Positions 15,650 to 31,356 of a DNA stretch of 64,000 nucleotides are shown in pieces. A program made the position numbers and the translations under genes. Position 1 is the stretch's first letter, and the number at the start of each line of letters is the position of its first letter. The stretch spans positions 3,472,001 to 3,536,000 of the forward strand of contig NZ_FNRX01000002.1 in assembly GCF_900105195.1 (NCBI RefSeq). The letters run 5' to 3'. Source of the stretch: Rhodococcus pyridinivorans (GTDB lineage: Bacteria; Actinomycetota; Actinomycetes; Mycobacteriales; Mycobacteriaceae). The notes under the pieces are model-generated. The model was not told the origin of the DNA, did no database searches, and worked only from the letters and a program-made list of their open reading frames with translations.

Positions 15650-17218
15650 TCAGTTCTTGGGGAACTTCAGCTTCGACAGGTCGAAGTTCTCGAGTCCCGG
15701 AGGAAGCTCGTCGAGGCCCTTCGGCATCTTCGACAGGTCGGGCATCCCGGCGGGCATGCCGCCTGGGAGACCGGGGAAGCCGCCGGGCATACCGCCCCGC
15801 ACCTTCGGCGGCGTCGGTCCGCGACCGCCCTTCTTCCCCTTCTTGCCCTTCTTGCGCTGATTCTTGCGTGCGCCCGGCATGCCCATCTGGCCGGCCATGG
15901 CCGTCATCATCTTCCGGGCCTCGAAGAACCGGTCGACGAGCTGGTTGACGTCGGAGACCTTCACACCGGAACCGTTGGCGATGCGCAATCGCCGCGAGCC
16001 GTTGATGATCTTCGGGTTGGCGCGCTCCTCCGGCGTCATGCCGCGGATGATCGCCTGGATGCGGTCGAGCTGCTTCTCGTCGACGTTGGCGAGGGCGTCC
16101 TTCATCTGCCCGGCTCCGGGCAGCATGCCCAGGAGATTGGCGATGGGGCCCATCTTCCGCACGGCCATCATCTGCTCGAGGAAGTCCTCGAGGGTGAGCT
16201 CGCCGGAACCGATCTTGTTGGCGGTGGCCTCGGCCTGCTCGGCGTCGAAGACCTGCTCGGCCTGCTCGATCAGGGTGAGCACGTCGCCCATGCCGAGGAT
16301 GCGGCTGGCCATGCGCTCGGGGTGGAAGACGTCGAAGTCCTCGAGCTTCTCACCGGTGGAGGCGAACATGATCGGCTGGCCGGTGAGCTCGCGGACGCTG
16401 AGCGCGGCACCTCCGCGAGCGTCGCCGTCGAGCTTGGTGAGCACCACGCCGGTGAAGCCGACGCCCTCGCGGAACGCCTCGGCTGTGCTCACGGCGTCCT
16501 GACCGATCATCGCGTCGAGGACGAACAACACCTCGTCGGGCTGCACTGCGTCGCGGATGCCCGCGGCCTGCGCCATGAGTTCCTGGTCGATACCGAGGCG
16601 ACCGGCGGTGTCGACGATGACCACGTCGTACTGCTTGTTGCGCGCCTCGGCGATGCCCTGCTCGGCCACGGCGATCGGGTCGGCGGCGGTGACTCCGAGT
16701 TCGTTCTCGCCTCCGCCGATGGAGGTGCCGGGATGGGGCGCGAAGACCGACACGCCGGCACGCTCACCGACCACCTGCAGCTGGGTCACAGCGCCGGGGC
16801 GCTGGAGGTCGCAGGCGACCAGCATCGGGGTGTGCCCCTGCGCCTTGAGCCACTTCGCGAGCTTACCCGCGAGCGTGGTCTTACCGGCACCCTGCAGACC
16901 GGCGAGCATGATGACCGTCGGCGGGTTCTTCGCGAACTGCAGACGACGGGTCTCGCCGCCGAGGATCCCGACGAGTTCCTCGTTGACGATCTTGACGACC
17001 TGCTGGGCCGGGTTGAGCGCGCCATGCACCTCGGCGCCCTTGGCGCGCACCTTGATCTTCTTGATGAACTCGCGCACGACGGGCAGCGCGACGTCGGCCT
17101 CGAGCAGGGCGAGGCGGATCTCACGGCAGGTCGCGTCGATGTCCGCGTCGGACAGCCGCCCCTTGCCGCGCAGGTCCTTCAGGACCCCTGTCAACCTGTC
17201 GGAAAGGGATTCGAACAC
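15650..17218 (-). CDS. ffh: Signal recognition particle GTPase Ffh
   Basis: SRP54 homologue of 522 residues, which with 4.5S RNA delivers ribosomes making membrane proteins to FtsY. The N domain covers about residues 1-90, the GTPase G domain 95-300 with GLQGAGKT (107-114), DTAGR and TKLDGDARGG, and the M domain after 320 is methionine rich (MMAVRKMGPIANLLGMLPG). The C-terminus is extended by a Lys-rich and Gly/Pro/Met-rich tail ending in FDLSKLKFPKN, common in actinobacteria. It is the first gene left of the glnD terminator and is followed by the broken amidohydrolase. Confidence 0.97.
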   Translation of the reverse strand: MFESLSDRLTGVLKDLRGKGRLSDADIDATCREIRLALLEADVALPVVREFIKKIKVRAKGAEVHGALNPAQQVVKIVNEELVGILGGETRRLQFAKNPPTVIMLAGLQGAGKTTLAGKLAKWLKAQGHTPMLVACDLQRPGAVTQLQVVGERAGVSVFAPHPGTSIGGGENELGVTAADPIAVAEQGIAEARNKQYDVVIVDTAGRLGIDQELMAQAAGIRDAVQPDEVLFVLDAMIGQDAVSTAEAFREGVGFTGVVLTKLDGDARGGAALSVRELTGQPIMFASTGEKLEDFDVFHPERMASRILGMGDVLTLIEQAEQVFDAEQAEATANKIGSGELTLEDFLEQMMAVRKMGPIANLLGMLPGAGQMKDALANVDEKQLDRIQAIIRGMTPEERANPKIINGSRRLRIANGSGVKVSDVNQLVDRFFEARKMMTAMAGQMGMPGARKNQRKKGKKGKKGGRGPTPPKVRGGMPGGFPGLPGGMPAGMPDLSKMPKGLDELPPGLENFDLSKLKFPKN

Positions 17219-17293
17219 CGAATGCGCTCCTGAGCTCTGACGAAGATGCGGACATTGCTGCGAACCAGGGTAACCGCTCCCGATCCCTCGCGA

Positions 17294-17328
17294 TCGCGGG
17301 TGGCCACACCACAGCGCGGGCCACCCGC
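17294..17328 (-). terminator. Terminator after glnD
   Basis: A perfect 11-bp inverted repeat, CGCGGGTGGCC (17294-17304) and GGCCACCCGCG (17318-17328), with a 13-nt loop, lies about 18 bp beyond the glnD stop in its direction of transcription. There is no strong U-tract, as is usual for GC-rich actinobacteria. Confidence 0.55.
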
Positions 17329-17346
17329 GCTGTCACGATCCGTCGG

Positions 17347-20221
<2,875 letters not shown>

Positions 20222-20251
20222 TCATCCCTGCTCACTGTCGTGGTCTTCTTA

Positions 20252-21547
20252 TCACTTGAGAGCCGGCGCGAAGTCGTATGCGGATTCCGCATGTTCGGCT
20301 TCGTCGATACCGCGGGCCTCTTCCTCGTCGCTCACACGCCAGCCCATGGGCTTGAGTGCGAAGGCGATCACTGCGGTGACGACGGCGGTGAACACCAGGG
20401 CGACGACTGCGATGACGATCTGGATGACGAGCTGCTTGTAATCGCCACCGTAGAACAATCCGGTCTCGGTGCCGAGGAAGCCGATGGCGACCGTGCCCCA
20501 CAGGCCGGACACGAGGTGGACACCCACGACGTCGAGCGAGTCGTCGTAACCGAACTTGTACTTCAGACCCACCGCGAGGGCGGACAGGACACCGGCGATG
20601 ACGCCGAGGGCGATCGATCCGACCGGGCTCAGCGAGCCGGCAGCGGGGGTGATGGCGACCAGGCCGGCGACGGTACCGGACGCGGCACCGAGGCTGGTGG
20701 CCTTGCCGTCACGGATGCGCTCGGTGAGGAGCCAGCCGAGGATGGCGGCGGCGGTGGCGGTGGTGGTGTTGACCCAGGCCAGGCCGGCAGTACCGTCGGC
20801 GGCGAAGGCCGAACCGGCGTTGAAGCCGAACCATCCGAACCACAGCAGCGCGGCACCGAGCATGACGAACGGCAGGTTGTGCGGACGGAAGGCGGTGCGA
20901 CCGAAGCCGGCACGCTTGCCGATGACGACGGCCAGGACGAGAGCGGCGATACCGGCGTTGATGTGTACGACCGTGCCACCGGCGAAGTCGATCGGCTCCA
21001 CCGCGGCGCTGACCTCTCCGCCGTCCTCGACGGTGCCGAACATGGCCGCTGCGATGCTGTCCTCGGAGCCCGAGAGCAGGCCGCCACCCCACACCATGTG
21101 GGCGAGCGGGAAGTAGGCGCAGGTGACCCAGATGGCCGCGAACGCCATCCACGTACCGAACTTCACGCGCTCGGCCAGCGCACCGCTGATCAGGGCGGTG
21201 GTGATGATCGCGAAGGTCACCTGGAAACCGATGTCGATGATCTGCGGGTAGTTGCCCGAACCACTTGCAAGGAACTCACCATCCTCGCCGTACATGGCTC
21301 CCTGCAGACCGAACTGCTCGAAGGGGTTCGCGAAGATCCCGAGTACGCTCTCGTTGCCGTAGGACATCGACCAGCCCCACAGGACGTAGATGACCCCGAT
21401 CACGGCCATCGCGCCGAAGGACATCATCATCATGTTGAGCACGGACTTGGAACGGGACATCCCGCCGTAGAAGAACGCCAGGCCCGGGGTCATCAGAAGC
21501 ACGAGCGACGCTGCTATCAGCATCCACGCTGCGTCGCCGGTGTTCAC
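20252..21547 (-). CDS. amt: Ammonium transporter Amt
   Basis: Amt/Rh-family ammonium channel of about 431 residues with 11 predicted membrane helices. Recognisable segments are LLMTPGLAFFYGGMSRSKS at the N-terminus, HMVWGGGLL, DFAGGTVVHINAGIAALVLA and the C-terminal DVVGVHLVSGLWGT carrying the pore histidines. The longest frame starts with TTG at 21565, but GTG 21547, preceded by GGAGGAA, is the better start (VNTGDAAWMLIAAS). Upstream are GlnR-like half-sites. It imports ammonium when nitrogen is scarce and is controlled by GlnK. Confidence 0.94.
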   Translation of the reverse strand: MNTGDAAWMLIAASLVLLMTPGLAFFYGGMSRSKSVLNMMMMSFGAMAVIGVIYVLWGWSMSYGNESVLGIFANPFEQFGLQGAMYGEDGEFLASGSGNYPQIIDIGFQVTFAIITTALISGALAERVKFGTWMAFAAIWVTCAYFPLAHMVWGGGLLSGSEDSIAAAMFGTVEDGGEVSAAVEPIDFAGGTVVHINAGIAALVLAVVIGKRAGFGRTAFRPHNLPFVMLGAALLWFGWFGFNAGSAFAADGTAGLAWVNTTTATAAAILGWLLTERIRDGKATSLGAASGTVAGLVAITPAAGSLSPVGSIALGVIAGVLSALAVGLKYKFGYDDSLDVVGVHLVSGLWGTVAIGFLGTETGLFYGGDYKQLVIQIVIAVVALVFTAVVTAVIAFALKPMGWRVSDEEEARGIDEAEHAESAYDFAPALK

Positions 21548-21622
21548 CACTTCCTCCACTTGCAACCTCCCTGTAGGCCGCGCCGAGCGGCGCGTTGTCG
21601 AGGGAAAGCTTGCTGCCCGGAT

Positions 21623-21692
21623 GTTTCCGTGGAGGCGCCGCGCTGTTTCGTGGGCGTGAACGCAGGAACCGACCTTGTTTCATCCTTGTTTC
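21623..21692 (-). promoter_or_regulatory. GlnR-like half-sites upstream of amt
   Basis: Read on the minus strand, four GAAAC boxes occur before amt (plus-strand GTTTC at 21623, 21645, 21677 and 21688). The distal pair is spaced exactly as GAAAC-N6-GAAAC, the 11-bp periodicity of actinobacterial GlnR a-site/b-site boxes, and the proximal pair is 22 bp apart. This fits nitrogen-starvation activation of amt-glnK-glnD. Confidence 0.5.
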
Positions 21693-21726
21693 ACACTTTT
21701 CGGACACCGCATCCCCACCGACGGAA

Positions 21727-21760
21727 CCGGCCGCTGCCCGCATGAGCGGACAGCGGCCGG
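21727..21760 (-). terminator. Terminator after ftsY
   Basis: A perfect 10-bp inverted repeat, CCGGCCGCTG (21727-21736) and CAGCGGCCGG (21751-21760), with a 14-nt loop, starts 21 bp beyond the ftsY stop. It separates ftsY transcription from the amt promoter region. Confidence 0.6.
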
Positions 21761-21780
21761 AACAACGGACGCGGTGCGGA

Positions 21781-23373
21781 TCAGCCCAACAGGGCGTCCA
21801 CGAAGGCTTCCGGTTCGAAGGGGGCGAGATCGTCGGCGCCCTCACCGAGACCCACCAGCTTCACCGGGACGCCGAGTTCGTGCTGCACCTGGAAGACGAT
21901 GCCGCCCTTGGCGGTTCCGTCGAGCTTGGTGAGCACCACACCGGTGATGTCGACGACCTCGGCGAACACGCGGGCCTGCATCAGACCGTTCTGGCCGATC
22001 GTCGCGTCGAGGACGAGCAGAACCTCGTCGACGGCGGCCTTCTTCTCCACGACGCGCTTGACCTTGCCGAGCTCGTCCATCAGGCCGGTCTTGGTGTGCA
22101 GGCGGCCGGCGGTGTCGACGAGGACCGCGTCGACACCGTTGTCGATGCCCCTCGCGACGGCATCGAACGCCACCGCGGCCGGATCGGCGGCCTCCTTGCC
22201 GCGGACGACCTCGGCGCCGACGCGTTCGGCCCAGGTCTGCAGCTGGTCGGCGGCCGCGGCACGGAAGGTGTCGGCGGCACCGAGCAGCACCCGGCGTCCG
22301 TCCGCGACGAGCACGCGGGCGAGCTTGCCGGTCGTCGTGGTCTTTCCGGTGCCGTTGACACCGACGACGAGCAGCACCGCGGGATGGTCCTCGTGCGGGA
22401 GGGCCCGGATGGAGCGGTCGAGCTCGGGGCGGAGCTCATCGACAAGCACGCTGCGCAGCACAGCGCGGGCGTCGGCCTCGCTGCGCACGTTGTTCACGAC
22501 CATCTCCTCACGCAGACGGTCGACGATCTTGGTGGTCGTCGCGGCACCGAGGTCGGCCACGAGCAGCGTGTCCTCGATCTCCTCCCAGGAGTCCTCGTCG
22601 AGATCGCCACCACCGAGCAGGCCGAGCAGGCTCTTGCCGACCGCTGACTGCGAGCGGGCCAGACGGCCGCGCAGGCGGACAAGGCGACCTGCGGTGGGTT
22701 CGATCTCCTCGATCGGGGCTGCCGGAGGAACAGCGGCCGGTCCGGCCGGTTCGACGACCTCGGGTTCGGTGACCTCGGGTTCGGCAACGGTCTCTGTCGC
22801 CGGGGCGGGCTCGACCTCGGGCTCGACGGGCTCGGGAGCGGGACGCTCCGGCTCCGGGGCGACCTCGGGCTCGACCGGCTCCGGTTCGGCAGGCTTCGGC
22901 TCCGCAGGCTCCGGCTCGGGCTTGGGCTCGACCTTCGGCTCGGGCTTCGGTTCCGCCTTCGGCTCGGGCTTCGGCTCCGCCTTCGGCGCAGGCGCAGGTT
23001 CCGCCTTCGGCGCAGGCGCAGGTTCCGCCTTCGGCTCGGCGGGTGCGGGTGCGCTCGGCGGAGCTTCGGTGATCTCCTCCGGCAACGGCACCGTGCGGGG
23101 CGCCGGCTCCGGCTTCACCGCAGGCTTCGGTGCCGGTTTCGGCGCAGGTCGGGGGGCCGGCGCCGGTGGCGCGGCCGTGCCCTGCGAGAAACTGAATCCG
23201 CTCTGTGCCTTGTAACCGCCCGAGCGGTCCTTTGTCTCGGCGGAATCGAGCTGCGGGGTCTCGGGCGCCTTCAGCGACACCTGCCGCCGCCGGTAGAGGG
23301 TCAGACCGACGACGAGCGCGACGAGAACGACCGCCAGCGCGGCGGCGATGACTATCCAGGCTCCGGTACTCAC
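21781..23373 (-). CDS. ftsY: SRP receptor FtsY
   Basis: SRP receptor GTPase of 530 residues that docks Ffh-ribosome complexes at the membrane. It begins with an N-terminal membrane anchor (WIVIAAALAVVLVALVVGLT, residues 6-25), unlike E. coli FtsY. A long low-complexity Pro/Ala/Lys/Glu A domain (about 70-220) of repeated PAPKAEP-like units follows, then the NG domain with VNGTGKTTTTGKLA, DTAGRLHTKTGLM and TKLDGTAKGG. Start is GTG 23373. It lies 12 bp after smc and is likely co-transcribed with it. Confidence 0.95.
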   Translation of the reverse strand: MSTGAWIVIAAALAVVLVALVVGLTLYRRRQVSLKAPETPQLDSAETKDRSGGYKAQSGFSFSQGTAAPPAPAPRPAPKPAPKPAVKPEPAPRTVPLPEEITEAPPSAPAPAEPKAEPAPAPKAEPAPAPKAEPKPEPKAEPKPEPKVEPKPEPEPAEPKPAEPEPVEPEVAPEPERPAPEPVEPEVEPAPATETVAEPEVTEPEVVEPAGPAAVPPAAPIEEIEPTAGRLVRLRGRLARSQSAVGKSLLGLLGGGDLDEDSWEEIEDTLLVADLGAATTTKIVDRLREEMVVNNVRSEADARAVLRSVLVDELRPELDRSIRALPHEDHPAVLLVVGVNGTGKTTTTGKLARVLVADGRRVLLGAADTFRAAAADQLQTWAERVGAEVVRGKEAADPAAVAFDAVARGIDNGVDAVLVDTAGRLHTKTGLMDELGKVKRVVEKKAAVDEVLLVLDATIGQNGLMQARVFAEVVDITGVVLTKLDGTAKGGIVFQVQHELGVPVKLVGLGEGADDLAPFEPEAFVDALLG

Positions 23374-23385
23374 GCACCCATACTG

Positions 23386-26300
23386 TCAGGCCTGGAGCTC
23401 TTCCTCCGGTTCGGGGACCGGTGTCGCGATCTCGCGTCCGCGCAGTCGCTGCGAGATGACCCGGGTGATGCCGTCGCCCCGCATGCTCACGCCGTACAGC
23501 GCGTCGGCGACCTCCATCGTCGGCTTCTGGTGGGTGATGACGATGAGTTGGGACTTCTCGCGCAGCTGCTCGAACAGCCCGATCAACCGTCGCAGGTTGG
23601 TGTCGTCGAGCGCGGCCTCGACCTCGTCCATCACGTAAAAGGGCGACGGACGGGCCCGGAAGATCGCGACCAGCATCGCCACCGCGGTCAGGGACTTCTC
23701 GCCGCCCGACAGCAGCGACAGGCGCTTGACCTTCTTGCCCGGCGGCCGGGCCTCGACCTCGATGCCGGTGGTGAGCATGTCGCTCGGGTCGGTGAGCACG
23801 AGCCGCCCCTCACCGCCGGGGAACAACTTCGCGAAGACCTGTTCGAACTCGCGTTCGACGTCGGCGTACGCCTCGGTGAACACCTGCAGGATTCGCGCGT
23901 CGACCTCCTCGACGACAGCGAGCAGGTCCTTGCGGGCGCTCTTGACGTCCTCGAGCTGGGTAGACAGGAAGTTGTACCGCTCCTCGAGCGCCGCGAACTC
24001 CTCCAACGCGAGGGGGTTGACGCGTCCGAGCGTCGCGAGATCCTTCTCGGCGCGCTTGGCCCGCCGCTCCTGGGTGACCCGGTCGTAGGGCATCGGTTGG
24101 GGAGCGACGACCTGTTCGCCGCGTTCGCGGGCCTGCTCGTACTCGGCCATCTCCAGCGGCGTCGGCGGCAGCGGCACGTCGGGGCCGTACTCGGCCACGA
24201 GGTCGTCGAGGGCGATGCCGTGCTGCTCGAGGATGGTCTGTTCGAGTTGCTCGATCCGGAGCGAGGCCTGCGCCCGGGCCACTTCGTCGCGATGCACCGC
24301 GTCGGTGAGCTGGTCGCGCTGCACGGACAGTTCGCGGACGAGTTCGCGGGCCCGTTCGAGTTGCTCGGCGCATTCGGCGCGGCGCCGGTTCAGGTCGTCG
24401 CGCTGTGCGAGTGCCGTCGCCACGGCCACCTCGAGTTGTTCGGCGAGTCGCTGCCCTGATTCGGCCACCGCAGCGGCGACGGCCGCCGCCTGACGACGCG
24501 CGATCCGGGCACGTTCGGCACGAGCACGGGCCTCGCGCTCGGCCTGCGCGGCACGACGAAGCGAATCCGCTTTGCCCCGAAGCGCTTCGGCACGTTCCTC
24601 GGCCGTGCGCGCCGCGAGTCGCGCCTCGACCTCGACGGCCCGGACCTCGGCGAGCGCGGTCGCGGCCATCTCCCGCTCGGCGGCGGTGTGATCGGTGCCC
24701 GCACCGTCGCTACTTCCGGCCGAGTCGTCCTCGGCCAGGCGCAGTCGCTCCTCGAGCTCGACCAGCTTCTCCCGTGCCGCGTCGCGTTCCTTCTCTGCCT
24801 CCGTGCGTTGGGCTGCGAGGCGTCCGGATTCGGCGTGAGCGGTGCGTGCCGCCTGGCCGAGCCGACCGAGTTGTTCGTAGACGGCCGACATCGCCGCGTC
24901 GGACTCGTTGAGCGCGGCGAGAGTCTGTTCGACGTGTTCGGCGCGTTCGGCCTGTTCCGCGAGTGCGCCCGCGAGGGCTGCGGCCAGTTCCTCGGAGCGA
25001 CGTTCGGCCTGTTCGAGGCCGGCACGGGAAGTATCGATCGCCGCCTGGATCTCGAGGGTGCTCGGGGCGCGGTGCGAGCCGCCGACCACCCAGCCCGCGC
25101 CGGCGAGGTCTCCTCCGCGCGTCACGGCGCGCAGATCGGGCCGGGCAGCGCAGACCCCGAGGGCAGTGGGCAGGTCGTCGACCACGACGGTGCGGGCCAG
25201 CAGGCCGTCGACGCCTCCGCGCAGGTCGGCGGGGCACTCGACGACCTCGCGGAGCCATCGGGCACCGGACGGCAGGTCGCCGGTGTCGGTGGGACCGGCA
25301 GTGCCGGACAGGACGAATGCCACCCGGCCCTGGTCGGCTTCGGCGAGCGCTGCGACCGCCGAGATCGCGGCGTCGGCCGACTCCACCTCGAGGGCGTCGG
25401 CCGCGGCGCCGAAGGCAGCTGCGACGGCGGCCTCGTATCCCGAGGACACCCGGAGCCGGTCGGCGAGGCGCCCCACGAGTCCGTCGCCGGAACGCGTGTC
25501 GATCAGCCAGGCCGCGCCGTCGGTGCGTTCGAGTCCCATCGACAGGGCTTCGATACGGGCGCCGAGCGAGGCGACCACCTTGCCCGCGGCGCGTTCTGCC
25601 TCCTGGAGTTCGGTGACCCGCTCGTCGGCGAGCCGCTGTGCTTCCAGCGCTCGTTCGTGCTGCGCGTCGGCGTCGATCTCACCGGCGTCGAGATCGTCGA
25701 TGCGTGCCTGAGCGGTCTCGAACTCGGCCTGTGCGGCGACGCCGCGGAGCCGGGCCTCCTCGATGGCGACGGTCAGGCGTGCGATCTCCGCGTCGATCGA
25801 TTCGGCGCGGGTGCGCATCGTCTCGACCTGGCCTGCGAGACGCGCGAGGCCCTCGCGCCGGTCGGCGACGGCACGCACCGCGGCCAGATGTGCGCGTTCG
25901 GCGGCCGCTGCGGCCTCCTCCTGCGCGGCGAGCTGCTCGCGGGCCGCCTCGAGGGCTCCGTGCGCGATCTGGACGGCCTCGACCAGTTCCGCTTCCTCGG
26001 CGTCGATCCGGTCGGCACGGGCTTCCATCTCGTCGGGATCCTGACCGGAACGGTCCTCGGGTTCGGCGTGCAGGTGCCGGGCGCGTTCCTGCGCGACCCG
26101 CACGGTCGCCGAGACGCGCTCGGCGAGGGCGGACAGGCGGAACCAGGTCTGCGACGCCGCTTCGGCACCGGGAGTGAGCTGCGCGAGGGCCTGTTCGTGG
26201 CGGGCGAGTTCGGCGTTAGCGTCGTCGAAGGCCGCGAGCACGGTGTCGAGCCGCTCCCGGACCATCTTTTCCTGCTCGTCGTGCCCGGCGAGTTCGGCGC

Positions 26301-27012
26301 GGCGCGTGACGAGGTCGTCGGCGGCCAGACGTAACCGCGCGTCGCGCAGGTCGGCCTGGATGGTCTGGGCGCGACGCGCGACCTCGGCCTGCCGGCCGAG
26401 CGGTTTGAGCTGGCGGCGCAGCTCGGCGGTGAGGTCGGTGAGGCGCGCGAGGTTGGCCTGCATCGAGTCGAGCTTGCGCAGCGCCTTTTCCTTGCGCTTG
26501 CGGTGCTTGAGGACGCCGGCGGCCTCCTCGATGAAGGCGCGTCGGTCCTCCGGGCGGGATTCGAGGATCGCGGCGAGGCGGCCCTGACCGACGATGACGT
26601 GCATCTCGCGGCCGATACCGGAGTCGGACAACAGTTCCTGTACGTCCATGAGACGGCAGGAACTGCCGTTGATCTCGTATTCGCCCGCGCCGTCGCGGAA
26701 CATGCGGCGAGTGACGGAGACCTCGGAGTACTCGATGGGCAGCGCACCGTCGGAGTTGTCGATGGTGAGCGTGACCTCGGCGCGTCCGAGCGGCGGGCGG
26801 CCGGCGGTTCCGGCGAAGATGACGTCCTGCATCTTGCCGCCGCGCAGGGCCTTGGCGCCCTGCTCCCCCATCACCCAGGTGAGTGCGTCGACGACGTTCG
26901 ACTTGCCGGACCCGTTGGGGCCCACCACACAGGTGATACCCGGTTCGAAACGGAGAGTCGTCGACGAGGCGAAGGACTTGAAGCCCTTCAACGTCAGACT
27001 CTTGAGGTACAT
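23386..27012 (-). CDS. smc: Chromosome segregation ATPase SMC
   Basis: Condensin subunit of 1,208 residues that with ScpAB organises and separates sister chromosomes. The N-terminal ATPase half has [14 protein letters not shown] (31-44) and the Q-loop region. Two long Arg/Glu/Ala-rich coiled coils flank a hinge around residues 500-660 ([20 protein letters not shown]). The C-terminal half has the signature [15 protein letters not shown] and Walker [14 protein letters not shown]. Start ATG 27012. First of a smc-ftsY transcription unit. Confidence 0.97.
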   Translation of the reverse strand: MYLKSLTLKGFKSFASSTTLRFEPGITCVVGPNGSGKSNVVDALTWVMGEQGAKALRGGKMQDVIFAGTAGRPPLGRAEVTLTIDNSDGALPIEYSEVSVTRRMFRDGAGEYEINGSSCRLMDVQELLSDSGIGREMHVIVGQGRLAAILESRPEDRRAFIEEAAGVLKHRKRKEKALRKLDSMQANLARLTDLTAELRRQLKPLGRQAEVARRAQTIQADLRDARLRLAADDLVTRRAELAGHDEQEKMVRERLDTVLAAFDDANAELARHEQALAQLTPGAEAASQTWFRLSALAERVSATVRVAQERARHLHAEPEDRSGQDPDEMEARADRIDAEEAELVEAVQIAHGALEAAREQLAAQEEAAAAAERAHLAAVRAVADRREGLARLAGQVETMRTRAESIDAEIARLTVAIEEARLRGVAAQAEFETAQARIDDLDAGEIDADAQHERALEAQRLADERVTELQEAERAAGKVVASLGARIEALSMGLERTDGAAWLIDTRSGDGLVGRLADRLRVSSGYEAAVAAAFGAAADALEVESADAAISAVAALAEADQGRVAFVLSGTAGPTDTGDLPSGARWLREVVECPADLRGGVDGLLARTVVVDDLPTALGVCAARPDLRAVTRGGDLAGAGWVVGGSHRAPSTLEIQAAIDTSRAGLEQAERRSEELAAALAGALAEQAERAEHVEQTLAALNESDAAMSAVYEQLGRLGQAARTAHAESGRLAAQRTEAEKERDAAREKLVELEERLRLAEDDSAGSSDGAGTDHTAAEREMAATALAEVRAVEVEARLAARTAEERAEALRGKADSLRRAAQAEREARARAERARIARRQAAAVAAAVAESGQRLAEQLEVAVATALAQRDDLNRRRAECAEQLERARELVRELSVQRDQLTDAVHRDEVARAQASLRIEQLEQTILEQHGIALDDLVAEYGPDVPLPPTPLEMAEYEQARERGEQVVAPQPMPYDRVTQERRAKRAEKDLATLGRVNPLALEEFAALEERYNFLSTQLEDVKSARKDLLAVVEEVDARILQVFTEAYADVEREFEQVFAKLFPGGEGRLVLTDPSDMLTTGIEVEARPPGKKVKRLSLLSGGEKSLTAVAMLVAIFRARPSPFYVMDEVEAALDDTNLRRLIGLFEQLREKSQLIVITHQKPTMEVADALYGVSMRGDGITRVISQRLRGREIATPVPEPEEELQA

Positions 27013-27048
27013 GGGTGAGAACTCTACCGGCGGGTTGTGACCGCTTTC

Positions 27049-28023
27049 CTAGGCCGGGTGCACCGCGCGGACCGTCCCGTCGAAACCGGTCGTGTACAGG
27101 ACGTTCGGGTCCCAGCCCGGTCCCGAACCGAAGGCGAGCGAGGACATCAGTGGGATGCCCTCGGCGATGCGGCAGCTGTGCCCGGTCGCCGGATCGACCC
27201 GCAGGACCGCGCCGGCGAGGTTGAGCGCGATGTACAGCGCGCCGTCGGGACCGATCGTGAGGTCGTCGGGCATAGAGAGCAGCCCCGGCCCGGGCAGGTC
27301 GATGCTGCGCACGGGTCCTTCGAGGTCGCGTGCGTCGAGGATGTGGAGCCGGTTGACGTTCTCGAAGGTCGTCACGGTGTAGACGGTGTCGCCGTCGACG
27401 GCGATGCCGTTGACGGATCCGAGATCGGTACGGACGACGCGGGCCTCGCCACCGCCGGCGGGCACGAGGGTGAGTCCGACCTCGCCGAGATCGCGTGAGG
27501 TGAGCATCGATCCGTCCGACAGCCGGCCGAGGCCGTTGGGCATGACCAGCCCGGTGCCGTGGGTGCCGCGTTCACCCGTATCGAGGTCGAGCGTGTCGAT
27601 CGTGCCGTCGGCGATCCCGGCCAACCCCGAGACGGTCGTGTTGCCCACGTTCAGGTACACGGTGGGAACGTCGACGACGATGCCGCCCGGACCGGTCACC
27701 TCGGACAGCACGGTGGTCACGCTGCCGTCGGGAGTGATCCGGCGCAGCGCTCCGGGGCCGACGAAGGAGGTGTCCGAGACGAGCAGACCGCCCCGCTCGT
27801 CGAACGCCAGGTTCTCGAGGACACCGAGCCCCGACGCGACCGTCGTGACGGACCGCGGTGCGCAGGCAGCCGGAACGAACGCCGCCGGTGCTGTGGCAGC
27901 GGGACCGGCCGCCGCCGGTGCTGCGGCAGTGGGACCGGCCGCCGCCGGTGCTGCGGCCAGGGGTGCCACTGCCACAGCGGCGGCTGCTGCCGCCACCATC
28001 GTCGAACGTGCACGCCTGCCCAT
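27049..28023 (-). CDS. Secreted SMP-30/gluconolactonase-like beta-propeller protein
   Basis: A protein of about 324 residues. The start at ATG 28023 gives a Sec signal peptide (MGRRARSTMVAAAAAAVAVA) followed by an Ala/Gly/Pro repeat region, then a six-bladed propeller with repeated blade motifs such as ENLAFDERGGLLVSD, NGIAVDGDTVYTV and DDLTIGPDGALYIAL. The family contains lactonases, strictosidine-synthase-like proteins and sugar-binding proteins; no substrate can be assigned. It lies 36 bp after smc start and is transcribed on the same strand as the acylphosphatase. Confidence 0.75.
   Translation of the reverse strand: MGRRARSTMVAAAAAAVAVAPLAAAPAAAGPTAAAPAAAGPAATAPAAFVPAACAPRSVTTVASGLGVLENLAFDERGGLLVSDTSFVGPGALRRITPDGSVTTVLSEVTGPGGIVVDVPTVYLNVGNTTVSGLAGIADGTIDTLDLDTGERGTHGTGLVMPNGLGRLSDGSMLTSRDLGEVGLTLVPAGGGEARVVRTDLGSVNGIAVDGDTVYTVTTFENVNRLHILDARDLEGPVRSIDLPGPGLLSMPDDLTIGPDGALYIALNLAGAVLRVDPATGHSCRIAEGIPLMSSLAFGSGPGWDPNVLYTTGFDGTVRAVHPA
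27881..27967 (-). repeat. 30-bp tandem repeats in the propeller gene leader
   Basis: Three near-identical 30-bp units beginning GCCGCCGGTGCTG (27881, 27911 and 27941) encode the Ala/Gly/Pro linker after the signal peptide. Such in-frame repeats often vary in copy number between strains. Confidence 0.8.
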
Positions 28024-28112
28024 ATGTCTCCCCCTCGCCGACCGCGACCCCCCCGGCCGCTTGCACCCGATCGCGGCAGGATACCAAGCCGAACGGACAA
28101 ACAGGACGGATG

Positions 28113-28400
28113 TCAGCGTTCGACGAAACCGTCGAGGTCGCCGCGCGCGGGATCCCACGATTCGACGACGAGCCGCACCTCACCGGGGGTGTCGCCGGAT
28201 CGCAGCCACGCGAGGAGCTGTTCGAGTGCCGGCCGGGGGCCTTCGGCCACGACCATGACGCGACCGTCGGGATGATTCGTCGCGTGCCCGACGAGACCGA
28301 GTTCGAGTGCGCGGGCACGCGTGAACCAGCGGAAACCGACCCCCTGGACGCGGCCGTGCACCCACGCCGTGAGCCGTTCGACGTCTGCGGGGGCGCTCAT
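28113..28400 (-). CDS. acyP: Acylphosphatase
   Basis: A 95-residue enzyme hydrolysing carboxyl-phosphate bonds. It has the family signature [16 protein letters not shown] (residues 16-31, catalytic Arg24) and GWVxN-equivalent [17 protein letters not shown] (catalytic Asn38). The start ATG 28400 has GAGGA upstream. It lies 3 bp after the OsmC gene and shares its operon, as in M. tuberculosis between smc and the OsmC-like gene. Confidence 0.93.
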   Translation of the reverse strand: MSAPADVERLTAWVHGRVQGVGFRWFTRARALELGLVGHATNHPDGRVMVVAEGPRPALEQLLAWLRSGDTPGEVRLVVESWDPARGDLDGFVER

Positions 28401-28403
28401 CGA

Positions 28404-28833
28404 TCAGTCCTCGGGGGTGATCGTCAGCGAGACCTCGGTGCCCGCCTCGAGGGTGCGGCCCACCGTGCACACCTTGTCGACGGAGCGTTCGACGAGGGCG
28501 ATGAGGCGGTCCCGTGCGTCTGCGTCGAGCTCCGACAGGTCGAGGATCATCTCCTCCTCGAGGTGCGGGTAGACCTCGTTCTCGCGGTCGGCGGCACCGG
28601 AGACGCGGATCGTCGCGTCGTAGTCGTCGCCGAGCCTGCGGGACAGCGGGAAGTCCGAAGCCATGCCGGAGCACGCGGCGAGCGCGATCTTGAGCAGCTC
28701 GCCCGGGGTGAAGACGCCCTCGACGCTCTCCGAGCCGATGAGCACCTCGGCGCCGCGGGAGCTGCGTCCGGTGTAACGGCGCGTGCCGGTGCGCTCGACC
28801 CACAGCTCGGTGGTGGGAAGGTCGGAAGTCTGG

Positions 28834-28841
<8 letters not shown>
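28404..28841 (-). CDS. OsmC/Ohr-family peroxidase-like protein
   Basis: A 145-residue OsmC-family protein (Rv2923c-like in position). Members are thiol peroxidases for organic hydroperoxides. The first cysteine motif is IALAACSGMASDF (about residues 51-63) and the second is DKVCTVGRTLEAG (near 125). The start overlaps the 3' end of the LysR gene by 8 bp, and the stop is 3 bp before acyP. Confidence 0.9.
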
Positions 28842-31311
<2,470 letters not shown>

Positions 31312-31331
31312 ACCACCACCTTTCCGAACGG

Positions 31332-31356
31332 CCCGGTATGCGCGTGCGCTACCGGG
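31332..31356. terminator. Hairpin between convergent pcaG and mutM
   Basis: CCCGGTA (31332-31338) and TACCGGG (31350-31356) form a 7-bp stem around a GCGC-rich loop in the short gap between the convergent genes. It overlaps the mutM stop region. Possible bidirectional terminator. Confidence 0.35.

Noticed and set aside
15284..17233. Long plus-strand frame opposite ffh
   Set aside because: Low-complexity Gly/His/Asp-rich translation without a family motif; ffh on the minus strand is certain.
22760..23110. Short repeated units (GCCTTCGGCTCGGG-like) resembling a CRISPR or satellite
   Set aside because: They encode the Pro/Ala/Lys/Glu repeat domain of FtsY and have no spacers.
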